Source of the DNA: Thermodesulfobacteriota bacterium | Lineage (GTDB): Bacteria > Desulfobacterota > WTBG01 > CAIYCZ01 > CAIRTM01 | NCBI GenBank assembly: GCA_026415325.1 | Contig: JAOAHH010000078.1 | Span: 1 to 43,145 of the forward strand | DNA: 43,145 bases | Direction of reading: 5' to 3' | Shown: positions 1 to 6,320 of the stretch, piece by piece | Layout of the letters: each line of letters begins with the position of its first letter | Position numbering within the stretch: position 1 is the stretch's first letter | Position numbers and translations under genes: made by a program | Notes under the pieces: generated by a model | Databases searched by the model: none | Told to the model about the DNA's origin: nothing | What the model saw: the letters and a program-made list of their open reading frames with translations, nothing else

Positions 1-140
1 TGCACGGCATGTGCATCATGTTCGTCACGGTCGGTTTCAGAAAACAGCTTCTGTTCCTCGACAAAAATTTTTCGGCGTATGGCCAAACATTCCGCAAACT
101 CTTCTGAATTGCAGACCTCTCTACAGATGATATCGGTCAT
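1..140 (-). CDS. GNAT N-acetyltransferase, MSMEG_0567/sll0786-like (partial, 3' end outside window)
   Basis: Only the first 46 codons are present; the gene starts at the ATG at 140 and runs off the left edge. The visible part contains the stretch RRKIFVEEQKLFSETDRDEH, with the arginine, IFV, EQ and D-x-DE pattern typical of the first strands of GNAT acetyltransferases. The start lies 51 bases after the stop of the radical SAM gene on the same strand, so the two are probably co-transcribed. In Nit1-type clusters a GNAT protein of exactly this kind sits beside the MSMEG_0568 radical SAM protein, which is the main reason for the family call. No strong ribosome binding site is seen. Substrate unknown; the family name is an inference from a short fragment plus its neighbour. 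Confidence 0.6.
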   Translation of the reverse strand, partial: MTDIICREVCNSEEFAECLAIRRKIFVEEQKLFSETDRDEHDAHAV

Positions 141-191
141 GGAGAGACATCCGAATATGAGAACTCAGGAGATCAAAGAAAGAAATTATTA

Positions 192-1295
192 TTATAAACT
201 CTCATCCCTGTCTTTTGCCTGCTGTGTTGTTTCAAACAATGCAAGGCTTGAACATGCCCCGCAACACACACACCCGGCTTTTGAGAGTTGTGAGGAAAGT
301 CCGTATTTTTCTAAAATTCGCGCTGTGTGGTGATAGAGCGCTTTCATATAATCAGCATCTGGCGGTTGCGCATGTTCAAGAGGGGTTCCAGGAATAGGGC
401 GTAGTGGCACCACATACGGGAATACACCGAGCTCACAGAGATGTTCGATTGCCGTCAGCATCTTTTCTGCTGTTTCACCGAGTCCGGCAATCAAAAACGA
501 ACTGACCTGATTCTTACCGAATACCCGCACCGCATATTCCCAGGACGCGTGATAGATTTTATAGTCAACCTGTGCTTTACCCGGAGCAACGCGGCTGCGC
601 ACAGTTTCATCAGGGATATCGATATGGAGGCCGATGGTATCGGCGCCTGAGTGCTTGAGCCGATCGATAACGTCAAGGTGCTTCGGCGGGCATATTTGCA
701 CATGAACAGGCAGCCTGCTGCTCTGTTTGATGGTACGAACGCATGCGGCAAGATGGGCAGCGCCGTGAATCTCGTCGCGCCAGGCACCGGTCGTGAGCGT
801 TACATGGCGAGCCCCATCGTACAAAGCCGCTACCTGGGCGGCAAGGGCAAGGTCTTCGGGATCTTTTATCAGTGTTGTTGAACCGCGCTGAAGCGATAGC
901 CCGATGCCGCAAAACTGGCACTGATGCGGTGTTGCCCAATATCGACAGTCTTGATAGACGGTTGAGGCAAGGCAGTTTTCGCCGTGCATCAGCGCAATCT
1001 TTTCAAGGGGAATACCACGAGGGGTATGCATACGGTAAAAGCGAGGCGGCGGGGGAAGTTGGACATTACAAAGCGGAACATTATGTCGGTAGAGCACAAT
1101 GGTATCGTCCTCTGTGAGAATGCGGTATGGCGATCTGCCAACGTACCAGCTCTGCGTCGGTACGGTGCACCAATGCCCCCTGATGATCAGCGTACATCCT
1201 TCTGCAGGACCTGCGCCGCCGCGCTGCCCGAAACTGCCGTTCGGCATCTGAACGCCACAACTTTGGAGATCAACACAGAGCTCTTTTATATTCAT
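192..1295 (-). CDS. Radical SAM protein, MSMEG_0568-like (Nit1 cluster type)
   Basis: Predicted radical SAM enzyme of 367 aa. The iron-sulfur motif is unusually spaced: Cys117, Cys126 and Cys129 in DCRYWATPHQCQFCG (C-x8-C-x2-C), as in the biotin-synthase-like MSMEG_0568 family (TIGR04043). A second cysteine group near the C-terminus, Cys342, 344, 345 and 348 (GCVCCGACSS), may hold an auxiliary cluster. The start is the ATG at 1295: protein similarity begins at MNIKELCVDL, and the longer frame to 1427 would lie inside the ABC ATPase gene. The chosen start overlaps the ATPase stop by 26 bases, suggesting coupling. Family members occur beside nitrilase, GNAT and AIR-synthase-like genes; the GNAT gene follows here. 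The reaction is not known. Family call from motif and context, fairly confident. Confidence 0.72.
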   Translation of the reverse strand: MNIKELCVDLQSCGVQMPNGSFGQRGGAGPAEGCTLIIRGHWCTVPTQSWYVGRSPYRILTEDDTIVLYRHNVPLCNVQLPPPPRFYRMHTPRGIPLEKIALMHGENCLASTVYQDCRYWATPHQCQFCGIGLSLQRGSTTLIKDPEDLALAAQVAALYDGARHVTLTTGAWRDEIHGAAHLAACVRTIKQSSRLPVHVQICPPKHLDVIDRLKHSGADTIGLHIDIPDETVRSRVAPGKAQVDYKIYHASWEYAVRVFGKNQVSSFLIAGLGETAEKMLTAIEHLCELGVFPYVVPLRPIPGTPLEHAQPPDADYMKALYHHTARILEKYGLSSQLSKAGCVCCGACSSLALFETTQQAKDRDESL

Positions 1296-2091
1296 ACCAG
1301 GTAACGATTTTCGAAGCCTTAGAGCTGTATTCTTCATCATTCTGCTGGGCGTTGAGAAAACGAATGATCTCCCTGCGGTACCGATTAAACTCGTCGCTGG
1401 TGATATCCCGGGGATAGGCAAGATCAACGGGGAGCGACAATCCGATGCTGCCCGGTCTGCGTGTAAGGCCTATGATGTGCTGGCTTAAAAAAATCGCTTC
1501 GTCGATGCTATGGGTAATGAACAAAACGGTTTTTTGCGAGCGCTGCCAGATCTGCAGGAGAAACGTCTGCAGTTGAGATCGGGTTTGTGAATCAAGGGCG
1601 CCAAACGGCTCATCCATGAGCACGATTGTGGGGTCGTTAATGAGCGTACGGGCAATGGCAACCCGTTGTCGCATGCCGCCCGAAATTTCCCGAGGGTAGC
1701 AGTATTCGAAACCGTCGATGCCAAATTGCTTGCAGTACTCACGGGCTTTTGTATAGCGTTCTTTTTTTGACATGTGCTTCATTTCGAGCCCGAAGGCAAT
1801 GTTGTCGATAACGGTACGCCACGGGAATAAAGCATACTCCTGAAACACAAAGCCGACATGCTCCCATGGACGCTCAGGCAAAGCACCGTTGATAAGAACC
1901 GTGCCGGCGCTGGCCTTTTCAAGTCCGGCAATGATGCGCAGCAGTGTTGTTTTACCGCAGCCACTGGGGCCAATGACCGACAGAAACTGCCCCTGATTGA
2001 CTGAGAGCGTTATATTCTGCAGAGCCGGTATTGGTTGAACAGCGTCTTGTTCTTCAAAGGTTTTTGACAGGTTTTTGATCTCAAGCGACAT
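1270..2091 (-). CDS. ABC transporter ATP-binding protein, nitrate/sulfonate/taurine type
   Basis: ATPase subunit of about 273 aa that energises import by the permease encoded just upstream. Walker A is GPSGCGKTT, the Q-loop follows in VFQEYALFPW, the ABC signature is SGGMRQR, Walker B is TIVLMDEP, and the switch histidine lies in FITHS. These match the SsuB/TauB/NrtD group. The ATG at 2091 (MSLEIKNLSK) is preferred over an upstream in-frame TTG at 2136, because homology starts there. Its 3' end overlaps the radical SAM start by 26 bases. Substrate cannot be read from the ATPase; candidates for this group are sulfonates, taurine, nitrate, nitriles or thiamine precursors. Confidence 0.88.
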   Translation of the reverse strand: MSLEIKNLSKTFEEQDAVQPIPALQNITLSVNQGQFLSVIGPSGCGKTTLLRIIAGLEKASAGTVLINGALPERPWEHVGFVFQEYALFPWRTVIDNIAFGLEMKHMSKKERYTKAREYCKQFGIDGFEYCYPREISGGMRQRVAIARTLINDPTIVLMDEPFGALDSQTRSQLQTFLLQIWQRSQKTVLFITHSIDEAIFLSQHIIGLTRRPGSIGLSLPVDLAYPRDITSDEFNRYRREIIRFLNAQQNDEEYSSKASKIVTWYEYKRALC

Positions 2092-2142
2092 GTGTGTATT
2101 GTGCACCCGAGTAAATATGGGCACCGGTACTGTCAACAGATT

Positions 2143-2913
2143 TTATGATCGCCATCGCAACGCCCGCGCTTCAAAAAGCCGCACGATACAGTCGAGCAGA
2201 AAGCCGGTCAGGCCGATAACCGCCATGCCAGCAAGTACCAGATCGGGTCGCTGGATATCACGCGCAGTCATAATCATATAGCCGAGTCCGTATCCGCTTT
2301 TGACACCGGTAAACTCTGCAGCAACCAGTGTCATCCATCCGATTCCGAGGCCGATTCGCAAACCAGTATAAATGGCTGGTGTTGCACCGGGCAGCAGAAC
2401 GTGAAGAAAGATTTGACGATCGCTTGCTCCCAGTGTGCGCGCTGCATTAATGAGGATTGGCTCGACCGATACGACCCCTGATATAGTGTTCAAAAGTATC
2501 GGGAAAAAACATCCCAGAAAGATAATAAACGTTGCCGAGGTGAGACCAATACCGAACCACAAGATTGCAAGCGGGATCCATGCAAGCGGCGGAATCGGTC
2601 GCAGGGTTTCAATAATCGGCGTGAGCATGTCGCGTACCGTGCGCGACCATCCACAGAGAATGCCGAGCGGCACGCCAACACTTGCTGCGAGCATAAAACC
2701 GCAGGCAACCCGCAGGAGGCTATACAGACAGTGCATGTTGAGGGTGCTGCCACGCGGCAACCCCTCGGCGAGCAGTTCATACAATGCCGCAATAATATGC
2801 ACAGGGGAGGGAATGACGGAGCGGGGCAGTATCCCTAACACGCTGCAGAGCTGCCAAAGGATAAGCAAACCAACCGGGAACAAAAACGAGCGCTTCATGC
2901 GACGAGCTGTCAT
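2143..2913 (-). CDS. ABC transporter permease, SsuC/TauC/NrtB type
   Basis: Inner-membrane permease of 256 aa with about six hydrophobic segments. It carries the family's SVGVPLGILCGWSR and TLRPIPPLAWIPLAILWFG stretches, and the EAA loop is recognisable as ...INAARTLGASDRQIFLHVLLPGATPAIYTGLR. Size and motifs fit BPD_transp_1 permeases that pair with SsuA/TauA-like binding proteins. The gene lies 51 bases after the binding-protein stop and 51 bases before the ATPase ATG, in the same direction. Start choice between ATG 2913 and ATG 2898 is uncertain, since neither has a clear ribosome binding site. The transported compound is not shown by the sequence. Confidence 0.88.
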   Translation of the reverse strand: MTARRMKRSFLFPVGLLILWQLCSVLGILPRSVIPSPVHIIAALYELLAEGLPRGSTLNMHCLYSLLRVACGFMLAASVGVPLGILCGWSRTVRDMLTPIIETLRPIPPLAWIPLAILWFGIGLTSATFIIFLGCFFPILLNTISGVVSVEPILINAARTLGASDRQIFLHVLLPGATPAIYTGLRIGLGIGWMTLVAAEFTGVKSGYGLGYMIMTARDIQRPDLVLAGMAVIGLTGFLLDCIVRLFEARALRWRS

Positions 2914-2964
2914 GATGTGGAGACGACGTCTGCGCGTATATGCTATAACAGACGGAGCGTAGTG

Positions 2965-3915
2965 CTATTTGTACAGGATTTCAGCGAGTTTCTTTTCCGG
3001 TGCGTGTGATTGTATATAACGCAACTCTTTCAAAAAAGCAACGAACTCCTCGGCGCTTCGGGTGTCAATCTCTGCGGTGAAGATAATGCGCGAGAGAGCT
3101 GCTGCAACAGTATCGCGCGGCATGCCGGTGTAGCTGACACCGATTTGAATCGCTTCTTCAGGATTGTTGTTAATGAACGTGCAAGCCCTGTCGTGGGCGG
3201 CCCTAATTTTGGCGATAGTGTCAGTCTGTTCCCTGCACAGTTTTTCCGAGGTTATCAGAACGCAACACGGATGTCGTGGCCATATCTGCTTGGATTGCAT
3301 CAGAATTTTTCCTGTGCCGTTGAGCTCGGCCTGAGCAGGGTAAGGCTCCCATGCAATAAATGCTTGAATCTGTTTCTGTGAAAGTGCTTGCAGCATTTCC
3401 GGTGGCTTGAGCACGATAATGGTAAGCCGCTCGATGCCGATACCGTTGCGCGCCACAGCCCTGCGCAGGAGGAAATCCTGCATAGTTGCATGTCCGGGGA
3501 TCGCAACGCTCATGCCGGCAAGGTCAGCAATTGAAGCAGCATTGCTTTCTTTGTCAATCACGATCGAGGAACCTTCGAGGTTTACCTGTGCAATAAAACG
3601 TATATCTGCAACGTTATTTAGTGCTGCGGCGGTTGCCGGTGCTTGTCCGACATAGCCAAGATCGAGGCTACCTGATCCAAAGGCGCTCATCAGTTCCGGT
3701 CCTGCCTTGAAGACACCGGCTACCTGCACCGAAATGCCTTCTGCGCTAAAAAAGCCCTTTTCGATCGCAACAAATGCCGGTAGATGATGGAGGTCGTTTT
3801 GGAGATACCCAAGCCGAATCTTGCTGCCTTCAGTCTTTTGTGAACAGGATACAACGGTCATGAGGATGAGAAGGATCGGCGCGAGATGATGTATAAAATG
3901 TGCTAAGGGATTCAT
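2965..3915 (-). CDS. ABC transporter substrate-binding lipoprotein, SsuA/TauA-like
   Basis: Extracytoplasmic solute-binding protein of 316 aa. The N-terminus is a lipoprotein signal: a hydrophobic stretch ending in VVSC (residues 21-24). The mature part opens with IRLGYLQNDLHHLPAFVAIE and contains GKAGPELMSAFGSG-like text typical of the NMT1/SsuA-like fold, then DLGYVGQAPATAA. It should capture an anionic or zwitterionic small molecule in the periplasm and hand it to the permease encoded next. The ATG lies only 5 bases after the stop of the MORN gene, which suggests translational coupling. The adjoining radical SAM and GNAT genes suggest an organonitrogen or organosulfur ligand, but that is inference. 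Confidence 0.85.
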   Translation of the reverse strand: MNPLAHFIHHLAPILLILMTVVSCSQKTEGSKIRLGYLQNDLHHLPAFVAIEKGFFSAEGISVQVAGVFKAGPELMSAFGSGSLDLGYVGQAPATAAALNNVADIRFIAQVNLEGSSIVIDKESNAASIADLAGMSVAIPGHATMQDFLLRRAVARNGIGIERLTIIVLKPPEMLQALSQKQIQAFIAWEPYPAQAELNGTGKILMQSKQIWPRHPCCVLITSEKLCREQTDTIAKIRAAHDRACTFINNNPEEAIQIGVSYTGMPRDTVAAALSRIIFTAEIDTRSAEEFVAFLKELRYIQSHAPEKKLAEILYK

Positions 3916-3920
3916 CGAAT

Positions 3921-4502
3921 TTACCGGGTAGGGGGTTTTATAAGGTCATGGTCGCGCCGGATTGGACGCGTTGGCTTGTTTTCCTGCACAGGTGCCGGTG
4001 GCGATGGTTCAACAGGTTTCGTGGCTGGCCGTATGCTGCTTGACGTTGAACGTGGCTTAGGAGGTTCGGCAGATTCAGAAGATACGCCTTTATCTTGAAG
4101 TTCTTCGGTGTTGGCAGAAAAATCCTGCACCAAAATTCCGTCTTGAAATTTTCCTTCGATACGTGTTCCGTCATTGCTCATATGAATGCCGTGTCCTTCT
4201 TGTTTGCCATTTCGCCACTCACCGGTATAGACATCACCGTTTTTGAAGGTATAGGTGCCGGTGCCGTGGAACGTGTCGTTCTTAAATTCACCGACGTATT
4301 TTTCGCCAGTTGCAAAGATAAACGTGCCGCGGCCATGACGGCGGCCGTTTTTCCATTCGCCTTCATAGCGGTTGCCGCTCTTCCAGACATAGGTTCCAAT
4401 ACCGTTAACGCAGTCACCCGCCACACAGTCGGCACGGCATGCAGCTGGTAAGAGGGTTATCCATAACAGAACAGCAGCGATACATTCGATTTTAGAGGTC
4501 AT
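3921..4502 (-). CDS. Exported MORN-repeat protein with proline-rich tail
   Basis: Protein of about 193 aa from the ATG at 4502 (an in-frame GTG at 4511 is the alternative). A signal sequence (AAVLLWITLLPAACRA) directs export; cysteine in PAAC could be lipidated but the -3 proline is not canonical. Four MORN units follow, for example GIGTYVWKSGNRYEGEWKNG, GRGTFIFATGEKYVGEFKN and GTGTYTFKNGDVYTGEWRNG, spanning about residues 35-125. The last ~65 residues are rich in Pro, Ser, Thr and Arg and look disordered. It is the first gene of the transporter operon. MORN repeats are structural; no enzymatic role can be assigned, and its link to the importer is only positional. Confidence 0.75.
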   Translation of the reverse strand: MTSKIECIAAVLLWITLLPAACRADCVAGDCVNGIGTYVWKSGNRYEGEWKNGRRHGRGTFIFATGEKYVGEFKNDTFHGTGTYTFKNGDVYTGEWRNGKQEGHGIHMSNDGTRIEGKFQDGILVQDFSANTEELQDKGVSSESAEPPKPRSTSSSIRPATKPVEPSPPAPVQENKPTRPIRRDHDLIKPPTR

Positions 4503-4536
4503 ACAAACCACATTCTTGTTACCGCTATCTTAATTT

Positions 4537-4565
4537 ATTTTAACACCAGCACGAACGCAAGACAA
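4537..4565 (-). promoter_or_regulatory. Predicted sigma70 promoter of the MORN/ABC/radical SAM operon
   Basis: On the minus strand a -35 TTGTCT (4565-4560) and a -10 TAAAAT (4542-4537) are separated by exactly 17 bases. Transcription would begin near 4530, about 28 bases before the ATG at 4502. It is the only good promoter seen upstream of the run of minus-strand genes, which are spaced closely enough to form one transcript. Confidence 0.55.
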
Positions 4566-4670
4566 CCTTGCTCTATTATGTTTTAGAGAGTCGATTCAAA
4601 TTTTACTTCCTGAGGTGCGGGAGATTTTGATTAGTTTTTAACCCAACTAGCATGCAATAAATTAAATATC

Positions 4671-4699
4671 TTGACGAAGAGCAAAGCTCTTGCTATGTA
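4671..4699 (+). promoter_or_regulatory. Predicted sigma70 promoter of the tRNA-Gln/tRNA-Glu unit
   Basis: A -35 TTGACG (4671-4676), a 17-base spacer and an extended -10 TGCTATGTA (hexamer TATGTA 4694-4699) place the start near 4706, about 18 bases before tRNA-Gln. The spacer contains a perfect inverted repeat AAGAGC-AAA-GCTCTT (4677-4691), which could be an operator or chance. Confidence 0.55.
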
Positions 4700-4723
4700 A
4701 TATCCAGATTTTGAAGGATTTGC

Positions 4724-4797
4724 TGGGGGATCGTACAACGGCAGTACGCCAGACTCTGGATCTGGTTATCAAGGTTCGAATCCTTGTCCCCCAGCCA
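4724..4797 (+). tRNA. tRNA-Gln (anticodon CUG)
   Basis: The acceptor arms TGGGGGA and TCCCCCA pair, the anticodon stem CCAGA/TCTGG holds the loop CTCTGGA giving anticodon CUG (reads CAG), and the T arm has GGTTCGAATCC. CCA is encoded at 4795-4797. It is followed after 16 bases by tRNA-Glu. Confidence 0.95.
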
Positions 4798-4813
4798 TGT
4801 TATTACTTTGTGC

Positions 4814-4889
4814 GGTCCCATCGTCTAGTGGCCTAGGACGCTGGCCTCTCACGCCGGAAACACGGGTTCGAGTCCCGTTGGGACCACCA
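4814..4889 (+). tRNA. tRNA-Glu (anticodon CUC)
   Basis: Acceptor arms GGTCCCA/TGGGACC pair, the anticodon stem CTGGC/GCCGG encloses CTCTCAC giving anticodon CUC (reads GAG), and the T arm is GGGTTCGAGTCCC. CCA is encoded at 4887-4889. It probably shares a transcript with tRNA-Gln. Confidence 0.95.
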
Positions 4890-4931
4890 CTCCTTTCTTT
4901 TTTACCGCCTAATAAAAAACCAACCCTCCTC

Positions 4932-4960
4932 TTGACAACTAGTCTATTGTCGACTATTAC
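4932..4960 (+). promoter_or_regulatory. Predicted sigma70 promoter immediately before a hairpin terminator
   Basis: A perfect -35 TTGACA (4932-4937), a 17-base spacer and a -10 TATTAC (4955-4960) lie 43 bases after tRNA-Glu. The predicted start near 4967 coincides with the first base of the hairpin that ends in a U tract at 5033. Confidence 0.5.
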
Positions 4961-4965
4961 TACAC

Positions 4966-5033
4966 ATGAGGGCATCCACACTCAGGGGTTTTACCCCCTC
5001 CTTTTTCCCTCTGAGTGTCGCCCTCATTTTTTT
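4966..5033 (+). terminator. Strong intrinsic terminator after the tRNA genes
   Basis: Two 8-bp helices (4966-4973 with 5020-5027, and ACACTCAG with CTGAGTGT) are followed directly by seven T. It would end transcripts from the tRNA promoter and from the promoter at 4932-4960, and it separates them from the peptidase gene downstream. Confidence 0.75.
4967..5033 (+). ncRNA. Candidate small hairpin RNA of about 67 nt
   Basis: The predicted transcript would start near 4967 and stop in the run of T at 5027-5033. Almost all of it folds into one rod: ATGAGGGC with GCCCTCAT (8 bp), a small internal loop, then ACACTCAG with CTGAGTGT (8 bp). The apical loop of about 25 nt is rich in C and U and contains CCCCCUCC, able to pair with Shine-Dalgarno sequences. 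No open reading frame fits. The alternative is that it is simply the terminator of the tRNA transcript. Confidence 0.4.
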
Positions 5034-5170
5034 GTCCTGCATATCCTTTTCAACGATTTTCCTGCGACCTGAAACATCAACGTTATCCGGCATTGATGCA
5101 GGCGCCTCTTGTCGGGTTAACCGATATAATATATATTTATTTAAAAACGCTCTTGCAACAGGCGATTACG

Positions 5171-6211
5171 ATGGTGAACAACTTAAAGACGCTTTGGCTG
5201 TGGTATGTTAGCATACTGATCATGTGTGCCGGATGTATGGTAAATCCGGTGACCCTTGAGCAACAGTTTAATGTTATCAGTGAGGCAAAGGAAATTAGTA
5301 TCGGCAGGAATGCACACCCGCAGATTGTCCAGCAGTTCGGCTACTATCGCAATGAACAGCTCCAGCGGTATGTGAACGATGTCGGCCAAAAACTTGTCTC
5401 CGTATGTCGCAGACCCGATATCAGATATTTTTTTACGGTACTTGATACCGAAATGGAGAACGCGTTTGCATTGCCGGGCGGCTATATTTACATAACCCGA
5501 GGCCTTCTTGCACTCATGAACAGTGAGGCAGAGCTTGCCGGTGTGCTAGGCCATGAAATTGGCCATACCGTCGGGAGGGATAGTGCTGCACTGATGTCTC
5601 AGAACATGGTGGCTCAAATAGCGGTTCTGGCGGGTGCAGCAGGTGCTGCAGCGACTCCTTCAGGCAGCGATATTGCCATGGCGACAAGCCAGCTTTTCAA
5701 TGCACTCATGCTTGGGTTCAGCAGGGAGCGGGAATACCTTGCAGATGAGCAATCGGTTGAGTACCTGATCAAAGCAGGGTACGACCCCCTACAGATGATC
5801 AACTTTCTGCGAACCCTGTCTTTTATAAGCCAAGGGCCTACTGGGACCCAGCAGTATCTCACGACCCATCCATATATTTTTGACCGCATCATGCGCGTTG
5901 AGGCAAAGGCAAAGGTCGCCTATGCTATGCAGCAGGCAATGGACCAACTCCAGAGCAGAGATTCTCCCGCAAAAGACAGTTCAGCCGTTCTTGCTGAAAA
6001 GTATAAGTCTATGATCGACGGACTTGCCTACGGTCCCCGAAATGATGTGCGGCACATCAAGCTCTACACCGTTGCACCCGGTGACACTTTTGAGCAGATT
6101 GCACGAAGAACTATGGGGAGCTCTGTCTATGCCAGAAAACTTGCCTATCTCAACGGTATGCCGGAGCATGCGCAGCTTATTCCCGGTATAAAAATAAAAA
6201 CCATCTATTAA
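5171..6211 (+). CDS. M48 family metalloprotease with C-terminal LysM-like region (BepA/YfgC-like lipoprotein)
   Basis: Zinc metallopeptidase of about 346 aa, probably in the periplasm and involved in outer-membrane quality control. The HExxH site is in LGHEIGHTVGRD, and the third ligand is the glutamate in SREREYLADEQS. A hydrophobic N-terminus ends in MCAGC; the cysteine may be lipidated although -3 is Cys. The last ~50 residues (LYTVAPGDTFEQIARRTMG... YLNG) look like a LysM domain for peptidoglycan binding. The ATG at 5171 is chosen because it gives a clean signal sequence; the open frame extends to 5015 but runs back into the terminator. It is monocistronic, and the next gene has its own promoter candidate. 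Confidence 0.82.
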   Translation: MVNNLKTLWLWYVSILIMCAGCMVNPVTLEQQFNVISEAKEISIGRNAHPQIVQQFGYYRNEQLQRYVNDVGQKLVSVCRRPDIRYFFTVLDTEMENAFALPGGYIYITRGLLALMNSEAELAGVLGHEIGHTVGRDSAALMSQNMVAQIAVLAGAAGAAATPSGSDIAMATSQLFNALMLGFSREREYLADEQSVEYLIKAGYDPLQMINFLRTLSFISQGPTGTQQYLTTHPYIFDRIMRVEAKAKVAYAMQQAMDQLQSRDSPAKDSSAVLAEKYKSMIDGLAYGPRNDVRHIKLYTVAPGDTFEQIARRTMGSSVYARKLAYLNGMPEHAQLIPGIKIKTIY

Positions 6212-6230
6212 CCGAACGTTGCTCATCTGT

Positions 6231-6258
6231 TTGCTGCTTTTCCATTGCCCGGTATAAG
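6231..6258 (+). promoter_or_regulatory. Possible promoter of the AsmA-like gene
   Basis: TTGCTG (6231-6236), a 16-base spacer and TATAAG (6253-6258) lie 62 bases before the ATG at 6321. The -10 matches 5 of 6; the -35 is weaker. Confidence 0.35.
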
Positions 6259-6320
6259 CATGTTGTGTATGATTGCGGCGTGGCGCAACTCCCTGAAATA
6301 AAAATGCATCAGTGTATTGC

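Noticed and set aside
1296-1427. N-terminal extension of the radical SAM gene
   Set aside because: It lies wholly inside the ABC ATPase coding region and family similarity begins at the ATG at 1295.
4724-4889. tRNA pair as an integration site
   Set aside because: No integrase gene or repeat of the tRNA 3' ends was found in the window.
5125-5130. TATAAT element before the first M48 gene
   Set aside because: A good -10 alone; no -35 at 16-18 bases, so not reported as a promoter.
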